Assembly (NCBI GenBank): GCA_041859875.1
Contig: JBFLFY010000002.1
Span: 62,001 to 126,000 of the forward strand
Source: Thermocaproicibacter sp041859875
GTDB taxonomy: Bacteria; Bacillota; Clostridia; Oscillospirales; Acutalibacteraceae
Length of the DNA: 64,000 bases
Reading direction: 5' to 3'
Position 1 is the first letter of the stretch. Each line of letters opens with the position of its first letter. The translations under genes and the position numbers were made by a program. Shown piece after piece: positions 38,804-47,237 of this stretch. Below the pieces are notes generated by a model, which had not been told where the DNA came from, did no database searches, and saw nothing but the letters and a program-made list of their open reading frames with translations.

Positions 38804-40231
38804 TTAGTTGCTTGCTGCTGGAGCAGCCGCATCCGTCTTTACATGGCCCGGATTAATAGCTTCTTCTTCGATCCAAGCATGGATACGGGTACGGTTCTTG
38901 CGAACGAAGATGTAGCAGAAAATATAGACTGCAATAACCGCTGCAATGGCAATCGGATTCTGGGAAAGGAATGCCATGAAGATAAGGGCGCCAACCGGCT
39001 GGCCAAGAATGATAAAGCTTGTTACCATCATAACGCCGGTTTCAAGTTTAACAGCGCCGGAGCTCTTCACAACTTCTGTAAATGCGGAACCAGTCATGGT
39101 GCAGCAATACAGGAAGATGATGCAGAAGATACCGCCGGAAATAACGGACTTCAGGATGTTGCCGTTTGAGCAGGCAACACAAGGCTGAATAACATAAGGA
39201 ATAGCAATCAGGTCAAGCATTGGGAGAGTCTGGTTGCCAGGAAGTACGAAGGAAATAAGAAGAACGATTGGCATCAGAACAATGCCGGAAATCAGGGTAG
39301 CTGTTTCGCCGTAGCCGCAAGCGTCGTTAACAGCCAGGTACCATTCGCCCTTTGTGCCTTTGACGGATTTCTTGGAAGCTTCGGTAATCGGTCCAAAAGA
39401 ACCGGCGAAGATGGAAGAAATCTTCGGGAACACAGCCATAACAGCTGCTGTTGCAACGCCGCAGGTCATAATAGTGCCCCAGGCGCTGAGCTGGCCGAGG
39501 TGTTTGATTTCGCCGATGATGCCGATGAACAGGCCAAGGAAAAGGCCAAGAGTCATCGGTTCGCCCATGAAACCAAAGCGCTTACGGAATGTTTCAGGGT
39601 CTGCCTTAATTTTGTACAGGCCTAGGCGGTTCAGCAGCCAGTTCATGGCAACTGCATACACACCAACGGTCGCTGTGTGCAGTGATGCAATGGTGCAGTT
39701 CGGGTAATGGTAATAGGTAGACCATCTTTTTTCAATTACTTCAGTGAAGCAAAGGGTATAAAGCTGCTGAACAACCATGCATGCCATGCTGAGCCAGAAG
39801 TTGCCGGTCAGCAGGAAGAGGACAGAGCCCCATGCCATATATGAGTAGTTGTTCCAAAGGTCGCCTGCCTGGAACACGTTTGTGTAGCGTGTCAGGAACA
39901 GAATAACCTGAAGAATAATGGCAACGGCGATATAAACCATGCCGATTTGCGTAGAGTAAGCAACAATGGAAGTTGTCTGCCAGCCCATATCGACGATGTT
40001 CAGCTTAATGCCGGTGTCTTTTACCAGCTGATTGATAATTGGTGTGATAATTGGGCTGTAAGAACCGATAACGAGGCTGAATCCTTCGAGGCCTACGCCA
40101 GCGGAAAGGGCGGACATAAAGGCTTTTTTCGGTTTAACCTTCATGCAGATTGCAATGATAAAGATAACGATTGGCACAAAAACAACTGCGCCGAATGTGT
40201 CAAAAAATGCTTTTAGTGCTTGAAAGAACAT
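38804..40231 (-). CDS. Galactitol-family PTS EIIC permease
   Basis: This membrane protein of about 475 residues has about ten to twelve hydrophobic segments. It has features of the galactitol PTS IIC family: FGAVVFVPIVIFII at the start, GVGLEGFSLVIGSYSPIITPI, the conserved YYHYPNCTIASLHT and FGFMGEPMTLGLFLGLFIG. It would transport and phosphorylate a hexitol, pentitol or related sugar with the IIA and IIB proteins encoded upstream. ATG at 40231 has GGGGAGGG before it. The class II aldolase in the operon suggests that the phosphorylated substrate is later cleaved; the sugar itself is unproven. Confidence 0.88.
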   Translation of the reverse strand: MFFQALKAFFDTFGAVVFVPIVIFIIAICMKVKPKKAFMSALSAGVGLEGFSLVIGSYSPIITPIINQLVKDTGIKLNIVDMGWQTTSIVAYSTQIGMVYIAVAIILQVILFLTRYTNVFQAGDLWNNYSYMAWGSVLFLLTGNFWLSMACMVVQQLYTLCFTEVIEKRWSTYYHYPNCTIASLHTATVGVYAVAMNWLLNRLGLYKIKADPETFRKRFGFMGEPMTLGLFLGLFIGIIGEIKHLGQLSAWGTIMTCGVATAAVMAVFPKISSIFAGSFGPITEASKKSVKGTKGEWYLAVNDACGYGETATLISGIVLMPIVLLISFVLPGNQTLPMLDLIAIPYVIQPCVACSNGNILKSVISGGIFCIIFLYCCTMTGSAFTEVVKSSGAVKLETGVMMVTSFIILGQPVGALIFMAFLSQNPIAIAAVIAVYIFCYIFVRKNRTRIHAWIEEEAINPGHVKTDAAAPAASN

Positions 40232-40290
40232 TTCACTTTCCCTCCCCATAGAATGTGGGTATTATTCTGCCCGGTTTCTGCTGAGAATAC

Positions 40291-40590
40291 TCATTTTCCT
40301 GCTTTGTGTAGTGCCTCAAGCGCCTCCTCCATAAATTCATCTTCGCCCATGCCGGTAATTAGTCCTATGGCGTTAAATGCCGGTACACCGCAGCTGTCGC
40401 CAATCGGGCTTGCATAGGCTATCAAATCAAAGTGCTCACGGCCACAGTAGCTTTCAACTTCGCTGGAGTTTGCTTCTACTGCGTCAACATCGTAGCCTTT
40501 TTCTGCGAACATATCTTTTAATTTGCTCGCAACCATGGACGAAGTGACAACGCCGGAACCACAGATTGACAGGATTTTAATTTTTTTCAT
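40291..40590 (-). CDS. Galactitol-family PTS EIIB
   Basis: This 99-residue cytosolic protein begins MKKIKILSICGSGVVTSSM, with the phosphorylated cysteine at residue 10 in the P-loop-like CGSGVVTSS motif typical of GatB. It receives phosphate from the EIIA protein and passes it to the sugar at EIIC. AAAAGGAG lies upstream. It lies between the IIA and IIC genes. Confidence 0.9.
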   Translation of the reverse strand: MKKIKILSICGSGVVTSSMVASKLKDMFAEKGYDVDAVEANSSEVESYCGREHFDLIAYASPIGDSCGVPAFNAIGLITGMGEDEFMEEALEALHKAGK

Positions 40591-40632
40591 AGAGAATTAC
40601 TCCTTTTATATAAAAATTTGTTTGCGCTAAGT

Positions 40633-41085
40633 TCAGGCTTCCACAGCCGGTTTCAGTAAGTTATAAACTTCTTCCTCGGTCTTTGCTGCCCGTACTGCCA
40701 AAAGCAGTTCTTTGTTCTGCAGCATCTTCATGATTCTGCGCAGAAGAGTCAGCTGATCTTTCGGATCACTGATGGCCAGCATAAACACAACCTGAGGATG
40801 AAGCAGAATCTCCGGAGAACCCATTTGGTGAAACTCAACCGGATGTTTTAGAATTCCGACCGCTATGGCCGGTTCAATCACGTGCTTGCTGACAGTATGC
40901 GGAATTGCAATGTCATAGGCTGTAGCAGGCAGCGCTGTTGGGTAGTTTTTTTCACGTTCCATAACGGCTTCTACGAAGCTTTCTTTTACAACGCCCTTCT
41001 GAACAAAAGTCTCCGCCAAAGTGCGGATTACTTCCTGAGAGTCTTCGCAGTCAAGATTCAAAAGGATTAAGTCTTTTCTCAGCAT
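40633..41085 (-). CDS. Fructose/galactitol-type PTS EIIA
   Basis: This protein of about 150 residues matches the PTS IIA-2 (fructose/mannitol/galactitol) fold: MLRKDLILLNLDCEDSQEVIRTLA, REKNYPTALPATAYDIAIPHT with the phosphoryl His, and VVFMLAISDPKDQLTLLRRIMKML. It links HPr to the EIIB encoded downstream. The start at 41085 is preferred to upstream in-frame sequence, which overlaps the aldolase gene. Confidence 0.88.
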   Translation of the reverse strand: MLRKDLILLNLDCEDSQEVIRTLAETFVQKGVVKESFVEAVMEREKNYPTALPATAYDIAIPHTVSKHVIEPAIAVGILKHPVEFHQMGSPEILLHPQVVFMLAISDPKDQLTLLRRIMKMLQNKELLLAVRAAKTEEEVYNLLKPAVEA

Positions 41086-41111
41086 TTTCCGTTCCTTTCT
41101 TTTCTGTAAAT

Positions 41112-41846
41112 TCAGCCGTTTATGGTCGTGGGAAGCACATCCGTCATATTTTCTTCCTGGTCGGTTCCGAGCGGAAGTTTTCCGGTGTGGAAGCCCGCCT
41201 TCTGGCGGCACTCATCCAAGTCGCATATTTGTTTTTTGCTGAATTTCCACTGCTTATTCAGCAGCATGGTATTTAGGGTGATATGAGCATAGGTCTCAAC
41301 GACTTCCATGCGGTGGTATGCCTGAAGAGCTGATTTGCCCCAAGTAAGCACACCATGGTTTGCAAGCAGGACCGCATTGTAATCTTTGCAGTACGGTGCA
41401 ATTCCGTCCGGAACTTGGAAAGTCCCCGGTTTTGTGTAATGCACCAGCGGCACTGTGCCAACCTGCATGACCGCTTCCATCAGGATGGGCGTGTCAAGCG
41501 CCATGCCGGCGCAGGCAAAGGAAGTTGCGTACACAGGGTGCGCATGCACCACTCCGCGAACTTCCGGATTTTCTTTAAATACCCGCAGATGCATTTTTAC
41601 TTCGGATGACGGCTTGTACTTGCCTTCCAGAATATTCCCATCAAGGTCAAGTTTGACCATCATGCTGGGAGTCATGCTTCCTTTGGAAACCCCTGTTGGT
41701 GTAACCCAAAGCTCAGTCGGAGAAACCTTCACCGTTATGTTGCCGTCATTGGTTACAACATAACCATGCTGGAACATTTGTTCACCGATTGCTACAATTT
41801 CTTCTTTCGCTTCTTTGTCTGTTGGATACTGTTCACAGTCAAACAT
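41112..41846 (-). CDS. Class II aldolase/L-fuculose-phosphate aldolase-like
   Basis: This 244-residue protein belongs to the FucA/AraD family. It shows NDGNITVKV (substrate phosphate region), the Zn ligands in VVHAHPVYATSF and a further His in NHGVLTWG, plus EAVMQVG containing the catalytic Glu. It should cleave a ketose 1-phosphate to DHAP and an aldehyde. First gene of a unit with gatA-B-C homologues, so the PTS probably supplies its phosphorylated substrate after oxidation. GAGGGAA lies before the ATG. The dehydrogenase or isomerase needed between import and cleavage is not encoded in this operon. Confidence 0.87.
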   Translation of the reverse strand: MFDCEQYPTDKEAKEEIVAIGEQMFQHGYVVTNDGNITVKVSPTELWVTPTGVSKGSMTPSMMVKLDLDGNILEGKYKPSSEVKMHLRVFKENPEVRGVVHAHPVYATSFACAGMALDTPILMEAVMQVGTVPLVHYTKPGTFQVPDGIAPYCKDYNAVLLANHGVLTWGKSALQAYHRMEVVETYAHITLNTMLLNKQWKFSKKQICDLDECRQKAGFHTGKLPLGTDQEENMTDVLPTTING

Positions 41847-41873
41847 CGTATTCCCTCGCAGCTTTTAGCTTTT

Positions 41874-41898
41874 GTTGATTTGTTGATTTGAGTTGATT
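41874..41898. repeat. Three direct repeats of GTTGATT, possible DeoR-family operator
   Basis: GTTGATT occurs at 41874-41880, 41882-41888 and 41892-41898, with start spacings of 8 and 10 bases. It lies between the promoter and the aldolase start and overlaps the -10 box. The divergent regulator gene is of DeoR type, which often binds repeated short sites. Assignment is inference. Confidence 0.5.
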
Positions 41899-41924
41899 AT
41901 AGTTTCTTTGCTTGGAGTTGTCAA
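41896..41924 (-). promoter_or_regulatory. Consensus promoter of the aldolase-PTS operon
   Basis: On the minus strand TTGACA (41919-41924) and TATAAT (41896-41901) are both perfect consensus boxes with exactly 17 bases between. A strong constitutive core that would need repression fits the adjacent DeoR gene and repeats. Confidence 0.85.
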
Positions 41925-42083
41925 TGTTTTATGTGAAAAAAGTGATGGTTTTTTGCTAGTTTTTGTTTACAATCATGTATTTTTATTATATAATATTTGT
42001 GGATAAAGCCATGTTTATGTTGTTTTGTGTTTGTTGCCTAACTGTGCTACAATAAAAACAACACGGAAAAGAGGTAGACTACT

Positions 42084-42879
42084 ATGCTCTCTGTTACAAG
42101 AAAACAGAAAATAAAAGAATTGATTCTTGAAAAGAAAAGTGCTACAGTTGCCGAGCTCTCCAAGATGTTTAATGTTACGGATGAAACAATTCGGCGTGAC
42201 CTGAGCAGCCTTGAAAAAGAGGGCGTACTTCTGCGCTCCTACGGTGGTGCATTTATCCAGACTGGAGTTGACAATCAGATTAACTCAAACATACGTTCTA
42301 CCGTATATGTGGAAGGAAAAACGGCCATTGCTAAGAAATGCAAGCAATTTCTTCACAACGGCGATGTTATATTCCTCGACAATTCCACAACAGCATATTT
42401 TCTTGCTAAGGAATTCTGCCAAATGCGGCTCACCGTTGTAACGAATTCCTTAAGCATTACAAATTTTCTCAGCGGATTTGATAATATTCGGCTAATCGTA
42501 ACCGGCGGTTTCTATTCTTCAAAAGAAAAAGCTTTTTATGGCACCAGTACGCTGGAAGCGATTGAAAAGTACTATGGTAGATAAAGCGTTTTTTTCCTGC
42601 CGTTCCCTTTCGGTCGAAAACGGTATTACAGATTCCTACGACCAGTGGGCTCAAGTACGAAAAACAATTATTGAACGCTCGGAAAAACGCTACTTGATAG
42701 CAGATTTTTCAAAGTTTAACCAGACTTCTTTTATACGCGTCTGCGGCTTTGAAAAAATCACGGCGATTATTACCGACAAGCCCCTCAGTGCCGATTGGCA
42801 TGCGGCCATGCAAAAATATGGCTGCGTAATTTACGACAAAGATGAAGGGCAGTCTGAAGCAGAACCACCACAAACATGA
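42084..42879 (+). pseudogene. DeoR/GlpR-family regulator with a single-base frameshift
   Basis: The first frame (42084-42584) encodes a DeoR-type helix-turn-helix (RKQKIKELILEKKSATVAEL and NVTDETIRRDLSSLEKEG) and the start of the sugar-phosphate sensor domain. It stops just after GTSTLEAIEKYY. Removing one G from the pair at 42576-42577 restores the frame into VDKAFFSCRSLSVENGITDS and the rest of the protein to 42879 (about 264 residues). Thus the gene is a one-base frameshift, either a real inactivation or a sequencing error. It is divergent from the aldolase-PTS operon and upstream of triad 2, either of which it may control. Confidence 0.8.
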
Positions 42880-42914
42880 CAGCAACAATTTAATTTTATA
42901 AAGGGGTGCTAACA

Positions 42915-44363
42915 TTGCAGCAGTACGATCTACTAATCGTCGGCGGCGGCATAATCGGGTGCGCAGTAGCGCGGGAACTTTCGCGCTACAGTCTGCGTGT
43001 TGCAGTATGCGAAGCAAAACCTGATATTGCAGCTGGGACCACAAAGGCAAACGGCGGTCTGATTCACACAGGCTACGACCCAAAACCGGGAACGCTGAAA
43101 GCTCTGCTGAACCTAAAAGGGTGCCTAATGTATCCGGCACTTTCCAGGCAGCTTGGTTTCCGCTTTCACAAAATGGGTTCCATGGTAGTCGGCTTCAACG
43201 AAGAAGACCATGCCTATTTAAAAAAGCTTTACCAGCAGGGGCTGGAAAATGGTGTGCCAAACCTTGAGCTTGTAAGTGGCGGCCGTATTTTTGAGCTGGA
43301 GCCGCAGACATCTCCCGAGGCGAAATACGCGCTGTACTCACCGCACACCGGCATTGTGGACCCATTTGAGGTTGCGATTGCCTATGCCGAAAACGCAGCG
43401 GCTAACGGTGTTGACTTCTACGTTTCGTCCCCCGTTCTCTCCATAAAGAAAGACGGCGAAGATTTTCTGGTGCAGACTCCGAAGGGTCAATTCCGCACAA
43501 AGTATCTGGTGAATGCCGCAGGTGTTCACGCAGACGACGTCGCAAGGCTGGCAGGCGCCGATGAATTCAATATTATAGCACGCCACGGCGACCTGCTGGT
43601 GCTGGACAAGCACTGCGGCGTTCACGGCTTGATGACGCTTTACCCCATCCCCTCAAAAAATACCAAAGGCGTTGTTGCCATGCAGACGGTTTCTGGGAAC
43701 GTGCTAATCGGTTCCAGTGCCGAAATTAAAGAAAAAGACGATGTTGCAAGCTACAAGGCCGGCATTGACCAGCTTCTTGCCGGTGCAAGAAAACTGGTGC
43801 CGGCCTTAAGGCTGAACAAGGTAATCCGCACGTTTGCCGGTTCGCGCGCCGTTGTGGAAGGCAATCACAATGATTTCTATATCCGGCCTTCCCAGAAAGT
43901 GCCGAACCTGTTCCACGTTGCGGGCATCCAGTCCCCGGGTATCGCATCCTCTCCGGCTATTGCGGCCTACACGGTACAGATGCTGCGCGGCTGCGGCGTT
44001 CCGCTGAACGAAAAGGAACATTTTATCGCAGAACGAAAAGCGCCGGTAGACTTCAGCGAACTGCCGCCTGAAAAGCAAGAGGCGTTGATTCGTGAAAACC
44101 CGGCCTATGGCAGGCTTGTCTGTTCCTGCGAATGCGTAACAGAAGGTGAAATTGTCGATGCGATTCACCGCACGCCGGGCGCAAGGACTATAGATGGAGT
44201 CAAGCGCCGTACCCGTGCCGGGATGGGGCGCTGCCAGGGTGGTTTCTGCCAGCACCGTGTGCTTGGCATTCTTGCAAGGGAGCTTCACTGTAAACCGGAA
44301 GATATTCTACTGGATGGCAGCGGCTCACAAATTGTCTTTTCTAAACTGAAGGAGGGCCGCTGA
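42915..44363 (+). CDS. GlpA-like FAD-dependent dehydrogenase with BFD-type domain (triad 2, subunit A)
   Basis: This 482-residue protein is a paralogue of subunit A of triad 1, with FAD motif IVGGGIIGCAVARELS, ANGGLIHTGYDPKPG and the IRTFAGSRAV segment. Its C-terminal [2Fe-2S] domain has CSCE and RCQGGFC cysteine pairs. TTG at 42915 is chosen, with AAGGGGT 6-8 bases upstream; the GTG at 42906 overlaps this site. The gene follows the frameshifted DeoR gene by about 35 bases. Substrate unknown; glycerol 3-phosphate or a 2-hydroxyacid are the family options. Confidence 0.82.
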   Translation: MQQYDLLIVGGGIIGCAVARELSRYSLRVAVCEAKPDIAAGTTKANGGLIHTGYDPKPGTLKALLNLKGCLMYPALSRQLGFRFHKMGSMVVGFNEEDHAYLKKLYQQGLENGVPNLELVSGGRIFELEPQTSPEAKYALYSPHTGIVDPFEVAIAYAENAAANGVDFYVSSPVLSIKKDGEDFLVQTPKGQFRTKYLVNAAGVHADDVARLAGADEFNIIARHGDLLVLDKHCGVHGLMTLYPIPSKNTKGVVAMQTVSGNVLIGSSAEIKEKDDVASYKAGIDQLLAGARKLVPALRLNKVIRTFAGSRAVVEGNHNDFYIRPSQKVPNLFHVAGIQSPGIASSPAIAAYTVQMLRGCGVPLNEKEHFIAERKAPVDFSELPPEKQEALIRENPAYGRLVCSCECVTEGEIVDAIHRTPGARTIDGVKRRTRAGMGRCQGGFCQHRVLGILARELHCKPEDILLDGSGSQIVFSKLKEGR

Positions 44364-44364
44364 A

Positions 44365-45618
44365 ATGAAGAATCTGAATTTTGACGTTGTCGTAATCGGC
44401 GGTGGACCCGCCGGAATGGCCGCTGCGATGAGTGCGCACAAAAATGGCGCGAAAGTCGCTGTCGTAGAACGCAACGCCCAGCTGGGCGGTATTCTGTGCC
44501 AGTGCATCCACAGCGGATTCGGCCTGAGGCACTTTAAGCAAGAGCTTACAGGGCCTGAGTATGCACAGCGCTGTATTGACGAACTCACCCCGACGGATGT
44601 GCAGGTTTTCCTTTCCTCTGCCGTCCTGGACTTGACCCCAGACAGACGCGTGACGCTTTCCAACAGCGATGGAATTTTCGTCCTGCAGGCAAAAGCCGTC
44701 GTGCTTGCCATGGGCTGCCGGGAACGTACCCGCGGTGAAATTAAAATTCCTGGGGATCGCTGCGCGGGTGTACTTACTGCCGGTCTTGCCCAGCACTATA
44801 TTAATATTGACAACGAATGCCCGGGCCACCGGTTTGTAATCCTTGGTTCCGGCGACATCGGACTTATCATGGCACGGCGCATTTCTCTCGAAGGAATGAA
44901 AGTCGTTGGTGTTTACGAACTGATGCCATACCCGAACGGCCTTTACCGCAATATTAAAAACTGCCTGGAAGACTTCGGTATTCCGCTGCACCTTTCCACC
45001 ACCGTTACACGCGTCATTTCTGAAAACGGACGCGTTTCCGCCGTGGAAGTCAGCCGCGTCGACAATAAAATGCAGCCTATTCCCGGAACGGAAGAAACCG
45101 TCCCCTGCGACACGCTCCTGCTTTCCGTCGGCCTGATACCGGAAAATGAACTGTGCCTGAAAGCCGGCGTAGCCATTAACGAGCGCACAAACGGTGCTCT
45201 GGTGGATGACAGCCTGCAGACCAGCGTACAAGGCATTTTCTCCTGCGGCAATGTGCTGCACGTTCACGACCTTGCCGACAATGTAACAGCAGAAGGTGAG
45301 CGCGCCGGTGCTTCCGCCGCGCAGTTTGCGAAGGAAGGAGCACTGCCTGAAAAATGGACGCCTATTGCCGTCCACTGTGAAATGCCCATCTCCTACACCG
45401 TTCCGGCAGTCATTCATTCCCGCAAAAAGGCTTCCATCTTCTTCCGGGTACGCCGCCCGCTTGAAAACTGCCGCATAAAAGTTGCTTCTGGCGGAGAAAT
45501 TTTGCTGAACTGCAAACCGAAAGATTATAAGCCAAGCACCATGGAGTGCCTGAATCTGCCGGAATCTGTTCTGGAAAAAGCCGGAACAGAGATTACTCTG
45601 ACAATGGAGCCTGCATAA
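44365..45618 (+). CDS. NAD(P)/FAD-dependent oxidoreductase (triad 2, subunit B)
   Basis: This 417-residue flavoprotein is the paralogue of triad 1 subunit B. FAD motif VIGGGPAGMAAAMSAHKNG, NAD(P) motif ILGSGDIGLIMARRI, the shared GCRERTRG motif, and FSCGNVLHVHDLADN near residue 295. It starts one base after the preceding stop, so the two are coupled. It presumably relays electrons from subunit A to NAD(P)+. Confidence 0.85.
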   Translation: MKNLNFDVVVIGGGPAGMAAAMSAHKNGAKVAVVERNAQLGGILCQCIHSGFGLRHFKQELTGPEYAQRCIDELTPTDVQVFLSSAVLDLTPDRRVTLSNSDGIFVLQAKAVVLAMGCRERTRGEIKIPGDRCAGVLTAGLAQHYINIDNECPGHRFVILGSGDIGLIMARRISLEGMKVVGVYELMPYPNGLYRNIKNCLEDFGIPLHLSTTVTRVISENGRVSAVEVSRVDNKMQPIPGTEETVPCDTLLLSVGLIPENELCLKAGVAINERTNGALVDDSLQTSVQGIFSCGNVLHVHDLADNVTAEGERAGASAAQFAKEGALPEKWTPIAVHCEMPISYTVPAVIHSRKKASIFFRVRRPLENCRIKVASGGEILLNCKPKDYKPSTMECLNLPESVLEKAGTEITLTMEPA

Positions 45619-45634
45619 AAAGGAGATTTTAAAT

Positions 45635-46000
45635 ATGGAAAACAGAGAACTCGTCTGTACCGTCTGCCCGAACGGATGCCACCTGACCGTTGTAAGAAAC
45701 GACGACGGCACCGTAAGTGCCGTGGAAGGCGCCCGCTGCGACCGTGGCCGCGCTTTCGGGAAGCAGGAAGTTATCTGTCCGCAGCGTGTGCTTACCAGCA
45801 CTGTGCTGGTGCATACAGCTGACGGCGACCAGCTTTTGCCGGTGCGCTCAGCCAATGCATTTGCCTTGGAGCTGCACAGCAAAGCCATGGAGGTTCTTCG
45901 TCACACTACCGCTTCATCCCCAATAAAGATGGGGGATGTCATTGTAGAAAATATCGTGGAAAGCGGAACAAATATTATTGCCTCCTGCAGCATCCGCTGA
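45635..46000 (+). CDS. DUF1667 protein (triad 2, subunit C)
   Basis: This 121-residue protein has the cysteine motif CTVCPNGCHLTV, followed by ARCDRGRAFGKQEVICPQRVLTSTV, the same pattern as the triad 1 partner. AAGGAG lies upstream of the ATG. A strong terminator follows within about 25 bases, so this three-gene unit is complete. The protein's role is unknown; four conserved Cys suggest a metal site. Confidence 0.83.
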   Translation: MENRELVCTVCPNGCHLTVVRNDDGTVSAVEGARCDRGRAFGKQEVICPQRVLTSTVLVHTADGDQLLPVRSANAFALELHSKAMEVLRHTTASSPIKMGDVIVENIVESGTNIIASCSIR

Positions 46001-46023
46001 CCGTTGAGAAAAAAACTGCAGAA

Positions 46024-46064
46024 AATTGCCCGCACCGTTCCCCCCGGTGCGGGCAATTCTTTTT
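46024..46064 (+). terminator. Rho-independent terminator of triad 2
   Basis: A perfect 14-base GC-rich stem (46024-46037 with 46045-46058) with a 7-base loop is followed by T5. It lies between the convergent triad 2 and ABC permease genes. Confidence 0.92.
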
Positions 46065-46084
46065 AAACAGCGATTTTTAATTTT

Positions 46085-47224
46085 TCAGGTCAGAATATCC
46101 ACTGTTTTCTCTCTGTGCACAAGGTACAGGCACACCGCAAGCGGTACAAGGAAACAGGCGGCACACACCAAAATATGCTTTCCAGCAAAAGAATCCTGCA
46201 GCAGCCACGGCGCCAGTTTTCCAGCGAGAAAAAGCACCGGAATCTCCACAGCTAACAGAGTAATATAGCTTCTGCAGAATTTTGAAACTGCAAAGCTGAA
46301 AAAGACGAACCCAAACGTCAGAAAGAATATCATAAGGCAATTTGCCAGCACCTCTTGCCCGAACGTTTTGGAAGTAACTTCATTGCTCACAAAGCAGCCG
46401 AAAAACTGCAGGTCAATCTGGTGCAAACCCGTCACATACGCGGCAAAGAACACGGCAAACTGTACGAGCACCAAGAAAAAGGCAGCAGCCACTACAGAAG
46501 CGAGCTGCATACCCAGCAGTTTTCTCCCTTTTCCTGCGGTATAGGCAAGGCCTAAAACACCGCTCCGATTTTCCCGCACCAGATACGGTGCTGTCAGCAC
46601 AGCAGCTGTAATCAAGAGAAAAACCGAAAGGTAATTCATAAGGCCCGACCAGGAAGACTGAATTGTGTGTGGAAAGACCGTTGGCTCGCTGCGGAGCAAA
46701 ACGCCGGATTTCTGAAGCTCGGCATCCTGCTGCGGATACGATTGAATTTCCTCCCCTATCTCTTTTTCCTGCAAATAGCGATAATAGTCACCCGTATGGT
46801 ATTCGGGGCCGAAACAGTATTTCGGTGTACCGGTTTTGTCCAACTCCGCCGTCAGCTGGTCATAGAGGTTTGTTTGTGCATTATTATCCTTCATTTCTTT
46901 ATCCAGTAAATCCTGCAGCTGGTCAACGTCGGTAATTTTTGCAGCCTTAAAATCTTTCATGCCGGATATTTTTGCGTTCAGCTTTGTCTTTTCTCCAGCT
47001 ATGTAAGTTTCAAAGTCTTTTTCTTCGCTTTTATTTATCGTTGTGCCGTATTTTTTCAGCAGAACCTGATTTGCCCGAATTACCTCCAATCCACAGCTTC
47101 CAAGGTAGGTGGAGTCAAAATAAAACGAAAGAAATGATTTATAAAACAGTACACTGAAAAGGATTAGCACCAGAAGCAGCTTCCAGTTCAAGAGTTTTTT
47201 CAGCTCGTACCCAAAAACACGCAT
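46085..47224 (-). CDS. ABC-2-type transporter permease (second subunit)
   Basis: This protein of about 379 residues has an N-terminal membrane segment (about 12-35), a large extracytoplasmic loop with helical character, and a group of five or more C-terminal membrane segments. This fits ABC-2 exporter permeases of the bacitracin/lantibiotic-immunity or Na+-export type. It ends the sigma factor-ABC operon. ATG at 47224 has GAGGTGG upstream; a GTG at 47236 overlaps the previous gene. The exported substrate is unknown. Confidence 0.75.
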   Translation of the reverse strand: MRVFGYELKKLLNWKLLLVLILFSVLFYKSFLSFYFDSTYLGSCGLEVIRANQVLLKKYGTTINKSEEKDFETYIAGEKTKLNAKISGMKDFKAAKITDVDQLQDLLDKEMKDNNAQTNLYDQLTAELDKTGTPKYCFGPEYHTGDYYRYLQEKEIGEEIQSYPQQDAELQKSGVLLRSEPTVFPHTIQSSWSGLMNYLSVFLLITAAVLTAPYLVRENRSGVLGLAYTAGKGRKLLGMQLASVVAAAFFLVLVQFAVFFAAYVTGLHQIDLQFFGCFVSNEVTSKTFGQEVLANCLMIFFLTFGFVFFSFAVSKFCRSYITLLAVEIPVLFLAGKLAPWLLQDSFAGKHILVCAACFLVPLAVCLYLVHREKTVDILT

Positions 47225-47237
47225 AAGTCTATCCACC

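Noticed and set aside
44341..45888. Long open frame (515 codons) on the minus strand across the triad 2 oxidoreductase
   Set aside because: It is antisense to a well-conserved flavoprotein with clear motifs, lacks a ribosome site and resembles no family; it is a composition effect of the opposite strand.
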